Source: Liolophura sinensis
Taxonomy: Eukaryota; Mollusca; Polyplacophora; Chitonida; Chitonidae
Assembly (NCBI RefSeq): GCF_032854445.1
Contig: NC_088300.1
Coordinates: 77,121,966-77,181,965, forward strand
Direction: 5' to 3'
Length of the DNA: 60,000 bases
A program made the translations under genes and the position numbers. The notes under the pieces are model-generated. The model was not told the DNA's origin. It did no database searches and saw only the letters and a program-made list of their open reading frames with translations. Below, piece after piece: positions 21,801-36,800 of this stretch; within the stretch, counting starts at the first letter, position 1; each line of letters begins with the position of its first letter.

Positions 21801-24800
21801 TCTCTCACCACAATATTGGCATTCTCTCACCACAATACCAGCATTCTCTGACCACAAATATTGGCATTCTCTGACCACAAATATTGGCATTGTCTCACCA
21901 CAATATTGGCATTCTCTCAACACACAGGCACTTTCTCACCACATTGGCACTTTCTCACCACAATATTGGCATTCTCTCACCACAATATTGGCATTCTCTC
22001 ACCACAATATTGGCATTCTCTCACCTCAATATTGGCATTCTCTCACCTCAATATTGGCATTCTCTCACCACAATACTGGCATTCTCTCACCACAAATATT
22101 GGCATTCTCTCGCCACAATATTGGCATTCTCTCACCACAATATTGGCATTCTCTCACCACAAATATTGGCATTCTCTCACCACAATATTGGCATTCTCTC
22201 ACCACAATATTGGCATTCTCTCACCACAATATTGGCACTTTCTCACCACAATATTGGCATTCTCTCACCACAAATATTGGCATTCTCTCACCACAATATT
22301 GGCATTCTCTCACCACAATATTGGCATTCTCTCACCACAATATTGGCATTCTCTTCCCACAATACCGGCATTCTCTCACCACAATATTTGCATTCTCTCA
22401 ACACATTGGCACTTTCTCACCACAATATTGGCATTCTCTCACCACAATATTGGCATTCTCTCACCTCAATATTGGCATTCTCTCACCACAATATTGGCAT
22501 TCTCTCACCACAATATTGGCATTCTCTCACCACAATATTGGCATTCTCTGATCACAAATATTGGCATTCTCTCACCACAATATTGGCATTCTCTCGCCAC
22601 AATATTGGCATTCTCTCACCACAATATTGGCATTCTCTCACCACAATACCGGCATTCTCTCACCACAATATTGGCATTCTCTCAACACATTGGCACTTTC
22701 TCACCACAATATTGGCATTCTCTCACCACAATATTGGCATTCTCTCACCTCAATATTGGCATTCTCTGACCACAATACTGGCATTCTCTGACCACAATAT
22801 TGGCATTCTCTGACCACAAATATTGGCATTCTCTCACCACAATACTGGCATTCTCTCACCACAATATTGGCACTCTCTCACCACAATATTGGCATTCTCT
22901 CACCACAATATTGGCATTCTCTCACCACAATATTGGCACTTTCTCACCACAACACTGGCACTTTCTCACCACAATATTGGCATTCCCTCACCTCAATATT
23001 GGCATTCTCTGACCACAATACCAGCATTCTCTGACCACAAATATTGGCATTCTCTCACCACAATATTTGCATTCTCTCAACACACTGGCAATTTCTCACC
23101 ACATTGGCGCTTTCTCACCACAATATTGGCATTCTCTCACCACAATATTGGCATTCTCTCACCACAAATATTGGCATTCTCTCACCACAATATTGGCATT
23201 CTCTCACCACAACACCGGCATTCCCTCACCTCAATATTGGCATTCTCTCACCACAATACTGGCATTCTCTCACCACAATATTGGCATTCTCTCACCACAA
23301 ATATTGGCATTCTCTCACCACAATATTGGCATTCTCTCACCACAATATTGGCATTCTCTCACCACAATATTGGCACTTTCTCACCACAACATTGGCATTC
23401 CCTCACCACAATACCGGAATTCTCTGACCACAAATATTGGCATTCTCTCACCACAATATTTGCATTCTCTCAACACACTGGCACTTTCTCACCACATTGG
23501 CACTTTCTCACCACAATATTGGCATTCTCTGACCACAATATTGGCATTCTCTGACCACAAATATTGGCATTCTCTCACCACAAATATTGGCATTCTCTCA
23601 ACACACTGGCACTTTCTCACCACATTGGCACTTTCTCACCACAATATTGTCATTCTCTCACCACAATATTGGCATTCTCTCACCACAATATTGGCATTCT
23701 CTCACCACAAATATTGGCACTTTCTCACCACAATATTGGCATTCTCTCACCACAATATTGGCATTCTCTCACCACAATATTGGCATTCTCTCACCACAAA
23801 TATTGGCATTCTCTCACCACAAATATTGGCATTCTCTCACCACAATATTGGCATTCTCTCACCACAATATTGGCATTCTCTCACAACAAATACTGGCATT
23901 CTCTCACCACAATACTGGCATTCTCTCACCACAAATATTGGCATTCTCTCACCTCAATATTGGCATTCTCTCACCACAATATTGGCATTCTCTCACAACA
24001 AATACTGGCATTCTCTCACCACAATATTGGCATTCTCTCACAACAAATACTGGCATTCTCTCACCACAATATTGGCAGTTACATGTTGGTAGATACCTAA
24101 GTTAGCGAGCACTGTATCTCGTTCTATCTCTGTCTCCCTGATCTTGGCCTGTAGCTGTGTGAGTTTCTCCTCGTACTGGATACGCAGAGTGTGAAGTTTC
24201 TTCTGGCTCATCTCCAGCTCATCTATCAACTTCTGTTTGATAGAGATTTCGCATGTCAACTCAGCCAGGTCTTCATGGATGTTGTCAGAATCTAAACACA
24301 ACAACACAGCATGAGCAAAGTAGACATCAGTTTATCAAGGTGGCTCTCAAAGTACTGTTTGTATTTTTTGTTGCTGTTTTTCAAAGAACCTATTAAGGGA
24401 AGCAAAAAATAGTTACCAGGCCTTATTTCAGCCATGTTTCAGAACAGGCCCTATTGATGCAGAGCCACAGACTACTTACCCTGTTTTTCGCTAACGTGAT
24501 CTACAGATCTACATTTATAGGACATGTTTTACCCATGTTGTATATTACTTTGCTTTGGTTCATAAAAATATGCATAAATGTTAACAAATGTTTACATATG
24601 TAAAACATCGAAGTCTAGGATCACAACCAAACAGGCCTATGATAAACTCAGTTGTCTCTAACTTGTCTGGAGGAAAATGTTAAAAATTTACATGTGATAT
24701 AACTGTGTTTCACAGGACTTGTCTTGGGACTTCAACAGTTTCTGTTTTTCATCAGAAAAAAAGTCATTGTCCTGTAGACGAGTGCCAGTAATGTTCATTT

Positions 24801-27800
24801 GTTCAATGATGTCACATGTTCATTTATAAAAAAACAAAGAGCATATAAAAATAACTTAATTTGTGAATTATTTAAAACTTCAAATTATAGTCAACATGCA
24901 TTTCAGTAAAACGGGTACTGTGTAGATTACAACTCTGAACACTTCTTATCAGATTAAAAATAATCTCCAGAAGATGAAAATATAAAACGAAAGCAAAGTG
25001 TGGAAACTACACATATAAGAAAACGTATCTGGGTGAAATATATGAATCTACGGCAGAGAAAAACACAGATAAAATTCAGTAAAAACATCTGATACAAGCA
25101 CTGGTGGGAGGGACAGACACTCCAGCAATGCATGCCACTAGACATTTTCTCAAGACATGGTTGTCATGGTTACCTGTGTAATACATGTACATCCAATAGT
25201 CATGGAGGTAATCTGGTAGACAAAAAAACATCTTCACTCATTTAAAGTTGCTTCACAGTCAACAGTAAAGCTGTGGCTAAAAGTTAAAACCAAGCAGGAG
25301 ATTAGCACGATCCCAGAGGTTTTGTGGAGAGTTTGTAGAGGGCTGTAGACAGACAATCACTTGCAGATTTAGTGATCCGTACACTGTGACTGATCACACT
25401 CGCGTGGCTGACCAATGGTAGGCCTACACGCTGGCTGTGGGTAGTTGACAGCGGAAAATATAGTTCTTAGTTAGAATGATTTAAAAGATTTTTGAAAGAC
25501 TATAACACAATACATAAAACTGAAGTAAAATATCTGATGTGTTTGTTTTTTATCTTTTAAGTAGTGATTTACGAGTGAGGTTCGTGATGTATCACTACGA
25601 CTGCTAAAACTAGCTAACCCTTCATCTCCAATAACATGTTAAAAGATGGGCAAATATCTTTCGTTTCTTCCATACAAGGTTTTCCTTATTGTGGGCGTCA
25701 TTTGCCAGTGAAAAATTATCTGCCACTCAATGAATTATAAAACCAAATTGACACTTTGAGGCTGACACACCATGCAACAACAGCAATGCAGTATTACAAT
25801 ACGAATTTCATGGTAAAAAATAAAAAGTTAATATAGGACAAGTTAGATTTTGACTATATGACTGTTGAGAATTTGTAGTTTGTACGAAACTATGAAGGAA
25901 AAGCACCCACATATTAAACACCTGAAGGAAAAAATGATCCATTTGAAAGGTTTTTCTCACAGAAAAATGTAATATTGTAATAATTTCCCTCTTGCACTAA
26001 TACACTTTATTTGAATTTTTGGCTTACCAGACAGTGTGCCTTTTCTTTTCTGACATTGTCACTACAAAATTCAGTCCACTCTTTTAATTTATGCTTAACA
26101 ATACATGATTTGCACCAACACCCAGATGAATTCAGATAGGCCTGTCAAAATTTATTTGTGAACTTGCATATATAGCTTGTACATATATCGATAAATATAT
26201 GGTTATGAGTTTTTTTTTCTCCAGTCTAAACAGTATTGTTTTGGTGTTCACTATACTTGTGTGAAAAAATATCATGGCTGTTTAATAGCCAGCTACAGCA
26301 AAGCAGATTATTGTAGGATTAATCCGGGATTACAATAGATGTTTATCTTATTTCCAGGCTTAAATAAAATATGAAGTGTCATGCAGAGACCTGGAAGAAT
26401 AACCCAAGCGGGTTAGCAGTGACACTTTGTCAAAATTGCTGGTGCTAAATTCACTGTTCCTGTGTAAATCAATCTGTACAACTTCTCGGGTGGCAATTTG
26501 GTCTCCAACTCAGCAAGTCTGTATAGGCAATCAACGATTTAGGCTAATCTTGAAAACTTTGTAAACACACCAGTAAGATTAAAAAAATATACACCAGCCA
26601 ATCTGGGTTGAAAACATTGATTGCGGTAGCTAGGTTTACATGTCTGTCCACCTGAAGTAGCATACAGTAAAAGGTCCGTAATCTGGTGATGCCAGATTCT
26701 GACTTGAGCATATGTATTTTGGGTTATCTTTTTTTTTCCCAGTCCTTTTGACAGGAGGCTTACACGATCCTTGCAGTGATATGAACACATGATGTTATTT
26801 AGACCTCACCTTTATACAAACGTGACAAATGGTAAGACATGAGCGTGAAGGATCAGACAGGGGCATGACCACACTAGAGTGCTGTCTTCAGGTGTTGGAG
26901 CGAGGTCCTTGGCAGGAAGCGCATGCTACTGCACATGCTTTATTCACAAGAAAGTTGCGTTGGTTTGTGAAATTTATGCGAAAATTTGGCTAGTTCACTA
27001 TAAAATATCTGTCACAGGGTTCCATATGACATAATATAAGTGTATATCAAAATTAGTGTGCCGACCGTTGACGCCAATCGCAGACTTTGATCGCATATTT
27101 ACTCCCTTAATCAAGTTGATGAACTGATTTTGTTGTGCAGATGTAAGTTATACATTGCAAGATAAATTTTCCGCTTTTCACAGCTAGCATATTTTCAAAT
27201 AGCTGAAACACAAGGATTTCACCTTCGCTTGCAAACTAGTATAGGCCTATGTCTGTTGATGGAACTATGATCACACCTTCCGACGACAATCCTGGGCGCC
27301 TCAGCAGATCTTTGACACAGCCCAGTAGAGAGTTTGTCGCGCAGCTTTGTTGCATTTTTCAGTAACTCGGAGCGCGATATGGGTGGTAAACAACTGACTT
27401 TTAGCCTGCGCTGTAGTGTAGTTTACTAAGCAACCAGCCCAAATGATGCAAGCATATCAGACTTTCCATTAGAGTATATACTAAAAATATTCACCAAAAT
27501 GAAAGTCATTACTCTTACAAACCTTGAATCCATGATGTGGATATTTTTGCAACAGATGATCCATACATACAAAGCTTAGAGATTAACATATATAACTGTA
27601 AGGATAAATGTCTGTACAAAGTCACTCACTGCTTGATTGTCTTGATGTTAAGCTAAGTATAAAAGTTTGTATGTCCAGGTACTACATTAGCCGAGCTTTA
27701 CTGTACTACAACAGGCGTTTTCCACACTTCGTCCAGACCTGACATAATGTATGCAAATGATACACACACCTGCAGTTTGAACTTAATGTTGGCGCAAGGT

Positions 27801-30800
27801 GATGGCCACAAAGTGTGTAAAGTCACTACATATGAATTGTGATGCAACAAACTTGACACTGTTGATGTCATAATGCTACACAATGTCGGATCCTGGAAAT
27901 ATCAAATACAAATATTGGCACCCATTGTTCAGAGTTTAACATAGCTGATATGGAATGTGCGTGTGTGATCAGCGATACAGGTCTGTATCCAAGAGGACAG
28001 TTCCTTATATGTATGTATACCTTGATCCTCATCTTCCTCCTCTGAACTGCTGTCCTCATCTACATCCTCATCATCGTCGTCATCCTCATCAATGTCGGAT
28101 TCCTCCAGCCCATCCCCATTCAGTCCATTCACCACCTGCTGCACAAAACCCACTCTTACACCACAGGTAAATTCTCCACAATATCAAGTATTCTTACTGG
28201 CTTATGTAGTATTTGGACCAGCAGTTGCAGTGGGTCAAATTATTTTACTTGACAGCAGCCATTAATCAATTTCCCTTCAAACCTTTAGGACTGGAAAAAC
28301 AACTGTATAAAGTCTAGAGCATCTCAGCATTCATCAATAAACTTAAAACTGTTCACAACCAGGAGGATGACTTAATAAGGAAAGCATCAATTTATAGTCC
28401 TAGACCTTTCCATGTCGCAATGGGAGATTCAAGGGCGAGCTACACAGAAGGTCCAAATGACAGTAGAAGGCATTGTTTGCTTTTTTGATGTTGCCGTGCA
28501 CATGTGTTTCATACAGGTTTGATGAGCACGCATACACTGATAACTGTGATAACGTAATAAAGGAAAGAATGTATGAGTTTATAGCTTTGGGCCGTCTTGT
28601 TATAGGTGAGAGGAAGTTATACGAATTCTCCATTGTGAATGCTCGAATTCAATTTTTCATTTATCTGATTGAGTTTCATTACATAAGGTATTTCACCTAT
28701 ACAAAACCTATTTATGAGAAAAAAACATGCCCTATGTAAATGCATGAAGATAACTAACAAATTCTAATTTATAGCTGATCTGATGCCCATTGAAAATAAC
28801 ATTTATATTTATCTTTCTACATGAGTGATGAATTACCTCCCCTTGGTTCTCCACAGCATCATTCAGCTGATCATCAGGATCTTCATCGCTAAAGTTCTCC
28901 TTGTCACTTCTGAGAATGTCAAATAAACACACTATTGTAATAAGCACAGTATTGTAATAAACGCAGCATTGCCATAAACACAGAACTGTAATAAACACAG
29001 CACTGTAATAAACACAGCAATTTAAATTAAGGTTTCATCCATTCATTCACATAGCCATTCCGTGATCCAGCATCATACAGAGAGTAAGTCATTGCTGTGG
29101 ATAGTGGACTAACACAGTATAAGCCTGAAAATAGGTGTCTGATATTTTTGAAAACATGTTGAAAACTTTTGAAGAAATGGTATGATCCATACTGTCCTGT
29201 TATATAATATGAAACCAAATTTATTTGGGTCAAGGCCATATATTATGTAAGAAGAACAATAAGGGCTTTACCGCCCCTTTGATGAAGTATGAAGACTGGC
29301 TGTCCAACAGCTGGAATCTTCACTCAGCCATGAGGACAACAGCCTTTGTTACAGTCTTAACACTTTACTCTATAATCTCCATTTACTGATCTAACGTGTA
29401 CAAAGTCTTACGGTCGCTGATTTAAAGAAAAAAAAAATACCCCCCCAAAACCCCACTTTGATCACATGGATGACATTTTACAGCTTCCTGAAGCAAGTTT
29501 AATATCGCTCAAGCAGATGGTACATCGTAATTGGTGAACATATACCAGCTTGTCAACACAACTACAAAAATACAGTTGTCAGCATGACATCGGCCTCTTG
29601 AAGAAGCAAACCATGCTTGAAAAAACTGGTAAATTTGTATTTGAAACAATGTTGATGTTCTTTGTTCGGTCTGTATGCTACAGGCTTACATGTGCATATA
29701 TATTCACCACTTTCCGCAAAATAAAACCGTGAGTGTATGATCCTGTTTATTTATCATTTTGAAATTCTTATTAAAGGCCCAGTAGAATTAATAAAAGACT
29801 CCAAAACATGTAGGCTCTGACCAGGATATGGCTTTCTGCATCAAACCTGCCAGACTCACTTATGCTGGGTACATAGGAATAAAATCCATTTTCACACCAT
29901 TAATTTGTATAATAGAACACTCAGACATTATCACAACCTACAAGTGTAAGCTCTAATAATCTAATAACAGCATTCATTCTGTGGAGACTGAGGTATCGAT
30001 CTACATAAGCGACCAAGAATTCAAATACAAAGAAATGCGGAGTTGCCACTCTATGCAAATCACAACCAAGGGACCTTGGTCAATCACTTCAACTGTCAAG
30101 CCAATCCCACCACAGATGTATTTCATGATACCTTCACTGGTTATGAAATCACTTAACTACACCCAATTTAACCTTATTTATGGTGGTTTAATTCACTGAA
30201 ATGCACAAGACGAAAGGAAATAAATATAATTGTTATATTTATTTATTTATTTGATTGGTGTTTTACGCCATACTCAAGAATATTTCAGTTATACGACAGC
30301 GCCCAGCATTATGGTGGGAGGAAACCGGGTACAGCCCGGGGGAAACACATGACCACCCGCAGGTTGCTAACAGACCTTCCCACTTACGGCCGGAGAGGAA
30401 GCCAGCATGAGTTGGACTTGAACTCACAGCGACCGCATTGGTGAGAGACTCCTGGGTCATTACGATGTGCTAGTGCGCTAACCAACTCAGCCACGGAGGC
30501 CCCCTATATAACTGTTATAAGTTTGTGCATGTATAAACTAATTCTGTCTGCTGCTGAAAGTTGTAAGTAATTCACTGCGGAGGTGTATGTGAATTCATTG
30601 AAGTTGGCCTGTAGGACTAGTTTTGGTGGTAGATCTCGCAATAAAAACAAGACCACAAGTCACATCATAGAATAATTCCCGCCCCATTCAGGGCAAGCCA
30701 GACATTCTGTCCCTAATCAGCCCGGTCTGGTCGCCTTCAGCAGCTAACAATGAGGCTCAAAAAGGTGATTCTTTCCATACATACACAAGTGTATAGGCCT

Positions 30801-33800
30801 ACATGTGCACCCTGTTTCTGTCACATGAAATGAACAAACAAAGGTCTGTACAAGGATTTCATTCAGTGTATGGTCGACCAGCTGGGTGTACAGTTTGAAT
30901 TCTTGAAAAAGTGAAGGTACTGTGTTCAATCACCACATATGTACCGTGAGCCAGCATGGTTTACAAGTGCATTATCAGCCATAAACAAATTTTCTTCCCT
31001 ACATGTATCCCAATATTAAAAACATTTCAAACATTTGTCTAAATTTGCAGCTATTTCCTCCCCCTCCCTCTTTTCATATCTACATGTATTATATCTGAAT
31101 GCCTGACAGCATTGCAGTATAGCCGACATTGGCCCCTCAAATGAATCCCTTTAGTACAGGTGAACGTGCGAAACAATTCCTAATATATTCGGACTGAGCT
31201 GCTAATCAACCATTATTCACGCCAAAACCATACAGTTGTCATTGTTCCAAGTGGCAGATAACTGAAAATAAATAGCATAATTGGTCAGTGTTGAATTCTT
31301 TAAGTGTCAGTTACAGACACATGACCACAAGCTCTCAGGAAATGGTAGCGTCTTACTTACAACAATACATTGTTTCAAAATTGCTGCAATGTACTAGTGC
31401 ATGTATGTAAAGCTTGTGATGGGTGTATTTCTACATATGCATCCATTTCCACACCTGCCAATACTATGTTCAGGTATGACAAATCACAAACATTTTAAAC
31501 CAAGCTTGCAGTCTGGATGTTTCTGTCCGCAAATGCTTTCTTTTCACCAAAATATTTTTTTTTGCTTGCTTGGTCGGACTTGTAAAATGCGGTGGACTCC
31601 AATCTCCGTTGTAGCTCGAGATTTACCTGATACGTGATTGCTTCCTTTGAGACTGACTTGTCATCTATCAAGCCACATGTCTGAACAGCATGAATCCTAC
31701 ATCGACATGGCACCTTGTCCAATCAACCGTTCCCACTTATGAGCTCTTCCCTTAAACATGAGAACCATTAAATCTTACCCAGCATTGCTTTGAATCTTAC
31801 CCAGCATTGCTTTGAATCTTACCCAGCATTGCTTTGCTTGGAACTCTGGTTCTTTTTGGCCTTCTTTAATTTTTTGATATCTTTCTTGGCCTCCTCTAGC
31901 AGATGCGCGACGTTATGGTCAGGTGAGAGTGGGGTGTCCATGCCGCCCGAGATGGGGACAGCACTGAAGGAGCGGGACATGGGGCTGAGTGCTAAACGGG
32001 ATGGTGAACGCACTGAAGCCTTCTGTAACACTTCACACTGCGCCTCGGACTCTGCCAGTTTGGTCCTGTGAATACAGAGCACAGAAACATAATCTCTAAA
32101 CCTGCTCCACAGCCAGGCCAAATGTGTTTACACATCTACTGGCAATATCTTGAATTCCATCAAATTTATTTTCACATATCATAGATCATTCATCCTAAAC
32201 ACATCTTCATTATTATAAACCAAATTGTTATTCTGAGGCAGGTTATTCAATAATGACAGAAATCCCAATGCTTATGTTTGGATAACAATTAAAGAAGTTA
32301 CCTGAGATCTTCTGTCTGTTTGATATATTCCTCCAGTACCTTACTCACTTCTTCATTTCCTATCTCCAAGGCTGAAAATGAAACAGCAGGCCACTTCATT
32401 ACAAAATGTGAAAAATCCTATTGAAATAAATGTTGTTTTGCTTGAACATGATCCCATACTGTTAATATATCTTACTGTCTTCAGACAGTTAATATTATAT
32501 TATCATCAGAATATACAGAATATACGTCTAGAAAATAGCACGAAAAGAAGAAAATATGAAACCACAACATTTGTGGCTAACTCTAGTTAGAGGCTTGCTT
32601 GTTCTTGTTTGAAGATGCCAGCTTTTACATCTGACAAGTAAAACATACAACATCCTCAATGCGAGCTGTCTGTATAAAGACATTTATCTCTCCCCCTAAA
32701 CAGGAAAATCAAACTTCTGCTAACCACACATACTCTTGAACAACAGATAAATCACCACACCTGGATACATCAGACCTGTTTCAGTTTATCAGACTGAAAC
32801 TTTGAGCAGATAACATCTGCTTACCTGTGCCACCTGTCAACTTGTACGCCTCCACCTGAAGCAACAGCTGAGAGTTTCTAGCCTTCACCGTCTCCACAGT
32901 CTCATACAGGGCTTTGATACGAGACCTCAGCTTATTGTTTTCTGTTTGTAACATTGTGTTCTCATGGAACATGTCATTTACACTCTCCACACCGTCTGCA
33001 TCTATCACTCGTTTACCCTGAAAATTATCATCCATGGTAACCATAAGAGATACTCAAACTGTTCTTCAGGAACTGGGCAGCAAACATAATAACCAATCTA
33101 GTGTACATAAATGGAGATATGTTTTCACGGATAAACTGGAAGATTTCAATAACTGCTTAGTCACAGATTGAAAAGAAAACTTCTCATGTCAAAGGAAAGT
33201 TCATTTTTTCTTTGGGTCTTGCTTCATGAAGAGATAACAGTTCCCTGTAACTTAACAGGGATACAGTATCAACGCTGGCTGATTGACAGTGGAGACTGGA
33301 TTTCCTGGGCTAAATCATCCAACTTTGTTCAACTTTGTCCAACTTACATCTACCAAAGGTAAAATTCTGCTTATCTATGCACAGTCTGTAATTGCCTATT
33401 TCTCCCGACAGCCAATCAGAAACAACACTTTATCCCTTTAAAGAAGCATTTAGAGATGCACATCTCACCTGTTTGTAATCACACAGTTCCTGCTGTAACA
33501 TGGCTATCTCAGCGCGCAGAGCAGCCAGCTGCTTACTCGTCTTGTCCTGGTTGGACACCACTTTGTTCTTGATATTTCTTGCTCGATTGGCATATTTCAG
33601 GGTGTTTAAAGTCTCAACAAAGTCTCTATCTGAAGGGGACACACAGGCGATCATCAACGTCCGACTGAAAAAAAAAAACATTGAGCATTGTTGACAGGAA
33701 AAGTCATGAAATGTCCATTGTGAAGAAAATGAAACTAAACATTTAAGAGAGAATGCTTTAAAAGAACAGACTACTTTTCGATGAAGTAAACAGCATCAAA

Positions 33801-36800
33801 AAGTTCATTTCTTGCTGCTTTCAAATGTGGCTGCTACACAGGCTCTAAGTGCTGTATTTCTACAATCAAGATGAATATACCAGTAGCATCTGTATGTGTA
33901 TTTAATGTGGAAATACAGCTATTGCAGAACGAAAGAATTTGTGACAACACTGTGTTGCTTTGTTCAGCATGATCCAAAAAATCCTCAGTGTGACCTCACT
34001 CTCAATTCATATTTTTCTTTCAGTGAACAAAAATGTTTTAAAATAAAATAATGAAAACCATATTTGGAATCAGCATGAAAGGGTCTTTGGGATGATGTGT
34101 TCTTTACTGATCTAATCTGTTATTTTCATTATTAAAGGTAGTTATCTCCCTCTGCTTTGTACTGTTAACACTGTTTCCCACTAAGGAGAAGTGCATCACA
34201 TTCTAAATGATGTGTGGACACTCACAGCTCAATAAGCCTATTTTGGGGGGTTAACACAGTTCTGTCTCTGTCACTGGAGATTCATGTGTAGAAGTAAAAA
34301 TCTTCTACAGCTTTGGGACAGGATAAATACAATAAAGGGAAGAGGCTAAAATATCAAAGTGACAGCCGTAAACAGACAATGAGCCTGACTGCACAGCTCA
34401 GACAAACACACAGCATGATTTACCTGTTTCCCCCTAATGAATCCTGTAAAAGCCGTGTAATTTTGGAGTCTCTGTAAGGCACATGGGTGGCTTTCTTTGT
34501 CACATCTCCTAGTGCTGATATCACATTACCTAGAGCAAGCTGCAACACAAGATAACACATGATTACAAATCAATGTCACAGAGAATCAAACTTACAAGGT
34601 CTGCCCTGAGCAAGCTTGTCTTGCTGTGACAATGACAAACTATTACATGAACATACTATATTTAGAATTATGAATTTTAAGGAATTTCTGGTTAATTCCT
34701 GTGGAAATCAGTTATATTGTAACTGTATAAACACAGGACACATATGAAAAGACAGAGCCAGTGCCAAACGGATGGTTAAATCAAGGCTACCAGTCCACAG
34801 TTGATAGAAATGCCCTCCTTGGCCCGATCCCCTGTGGCTCCCGTCCGTTTTAACCTCTCTGATCCGGCTAAATCTACAAAGTGAAATTTGGCTGTCAGCG
34901 TCTCAAACTCCACAGCAGCAGGCTGGGTGGAGTCCTCGTCTTTCTCCTCTTCAATCTGAGAACAGAATAAGGATATACCACCATTGTTCAACTTGTTTTA
35001 AAAATTTCAACTGAATCAGGTTAACAGTATGTATAGTAAAGTTGTAATTCAATGGAACTAATCAAACTTGGTGCAACAAGTTTCATCTACTTGAGAAATA
35101 TCTACAAATCCACAGATATAAGATAAATTCAATGGGGAAAATGCACACAAATGATCATAGATTTAACCATACTTTGTCAAAAAGGTTTTCATTTGAACTT
35201 TAGCTGCTTCTCTCATGTTGATTTTGTCAGCACTGGGACACTGACAGATACTAAGACCCTCTTCCCGAATGGCTAAAAATATCTGCCTGTGTTGGAAAAA
35301 GTGAACCAGCTAAACTGTATGAACACAGGTATATTTCAACAAATATCAGAAAAAAGTCATCTGGATTCAAAGATTTTCCAATTAATTTAACCGAACTGTT
35401 AATGGGACAGTGTTCCTGTAATAGTAAAATTATATCCCTGTTTTCTTACATTTTCACAAGTGACTTACATTTTTAACCATCCTCTGTTGCCGTATATGCA
35501 GTGTAAAGATGGCATGTGAGCGAGAGGACTGCGTATTCATGTTTGTGCTGGCCGTGGCTCGACTTAAGGCACCTTGTTTTAAACACTCTATCGTCTGAGA
35601 AGAAAAACATAAGGGCACTATCACAACAACACCTTCTAACCAAAGGATACAGTAAAAATCCTTATCAAACAATATTTGCTCAAACTAACATCAGCCACCA
35701 TTACATCAAGGTACCACTTCACTAATACAACATTGCACAGAAAAATGTCAAATGACTTTTATCCATTAACGTCCAATAAGACATACATGTAGTTATCAAA
35801 GCAATGTTTGCCTAGGTTCTCAATCTGAGCTTTTTTGTCGCAGTCTCACTTATTCTCAGACTTACATCTGTTAATGACGACACAGGTCGAGTTGTCACGC
35901 CAACAACATATATTCCTCCCTCTGCATCTTCATGGATTTTTATGTTGGACTTCCGTGTCTGTCAAAGTTACAAAAAAAACTGTTTAGAGAGAATTTAACA
36001 AATGATAAGTTGACAACCTACAGCCATGTTTCAGGTTCAGGGTTTCATATTTTCTTGTTAATTTGAATATTGGAGGAGAATTATTGCTGACATTCCAACA
36101 TCTTACTCACTCTGGCTTCTGGATCCCTTGTCGTATCCAGTAAATCAAGGATTTCTTCATTATATAACTGAAAAAACCAAAAAACCCACTAAGACAAGAT
36201 TCATGTAATTACAGACAAAAAAAACTACAAGATGGAAGACATGAAGATTAATTAATACTTGTACATCATTTTCACAAGAAGCTTTCAAGACGAAATTCAT
36301 CAGGCGTAAATAAAGTGTATTTCGCATAATACTTGTTGCAAACAGCACAAACTTCAATCTAGAGGCTTGTGAGACAAACCTCTTACTTACCTCCATAAAT
36401 TGTGCATTGACTTTGAAGTCTGGCAGTGGTTCACAGTTTTCCCTCGCCGTCTGTGTCCTCTCCTCAATGCCAGTGAACAGGTGGTCCACGGCTCTGGGGA
36501 TGATCCCCACCTGCTGCGGAGAGCTATCCACCTCAAATCCTGTCCCCATGGAATAAGTCTTCCCAGAGCCAGTCTGTAACAACACAAATCTAGGAGGAGC
36601 ATAGAAGCATAACCCAGACCTGCAGTAGATCTATAGAGAATTCAGATAAAATGTAATACCTCTACTTGCTAAATGTTGATCGTTACGAAGTCATGTTAAA
36701 CTGGCAAAAATCTATGCTGGATGGAAAATACTGGGATCACCAGTTGCACATTGCACCCAAGCATGTATCAAAACTCAACATTGTACAGACATGGCTTAGG

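Larger units (their letters stand above)
28910..31822. other. KIF21 intron, 2.9 kb, with short tandem repeat and SINE
   Basis: It contains a short array at 28925-29020, a complete SINE at 30238-30505, and the two extra copies of the donor repeat at its 5' end (31779-31822). An open frame at 31495-31722 on the minus strand is not supported. Confidence 0.6.

Noticed and set aside
21413-24076. CRISPR-like array of regular 22-bp repeats
   Set aside because: Units are head to tail without unique spacers, in an animal intron. This is a minisatellite.
21584-24105. Long open frames (up to about 340 codons) across the 22-bp array
   Set aside because: All three plus frames are open because the unit lacks stop codons. 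The products are pure repeat translations with no start context, domain or conservation.
31495-31722. Minus-strand frame with a coiled-coil-like lysine-rich stretch, considered as a KIF21 exon
   Set aside because: The exons at 31823 and 28909 join perfectly in phase without it, and it has no matching splice sites or KIF21A homology.
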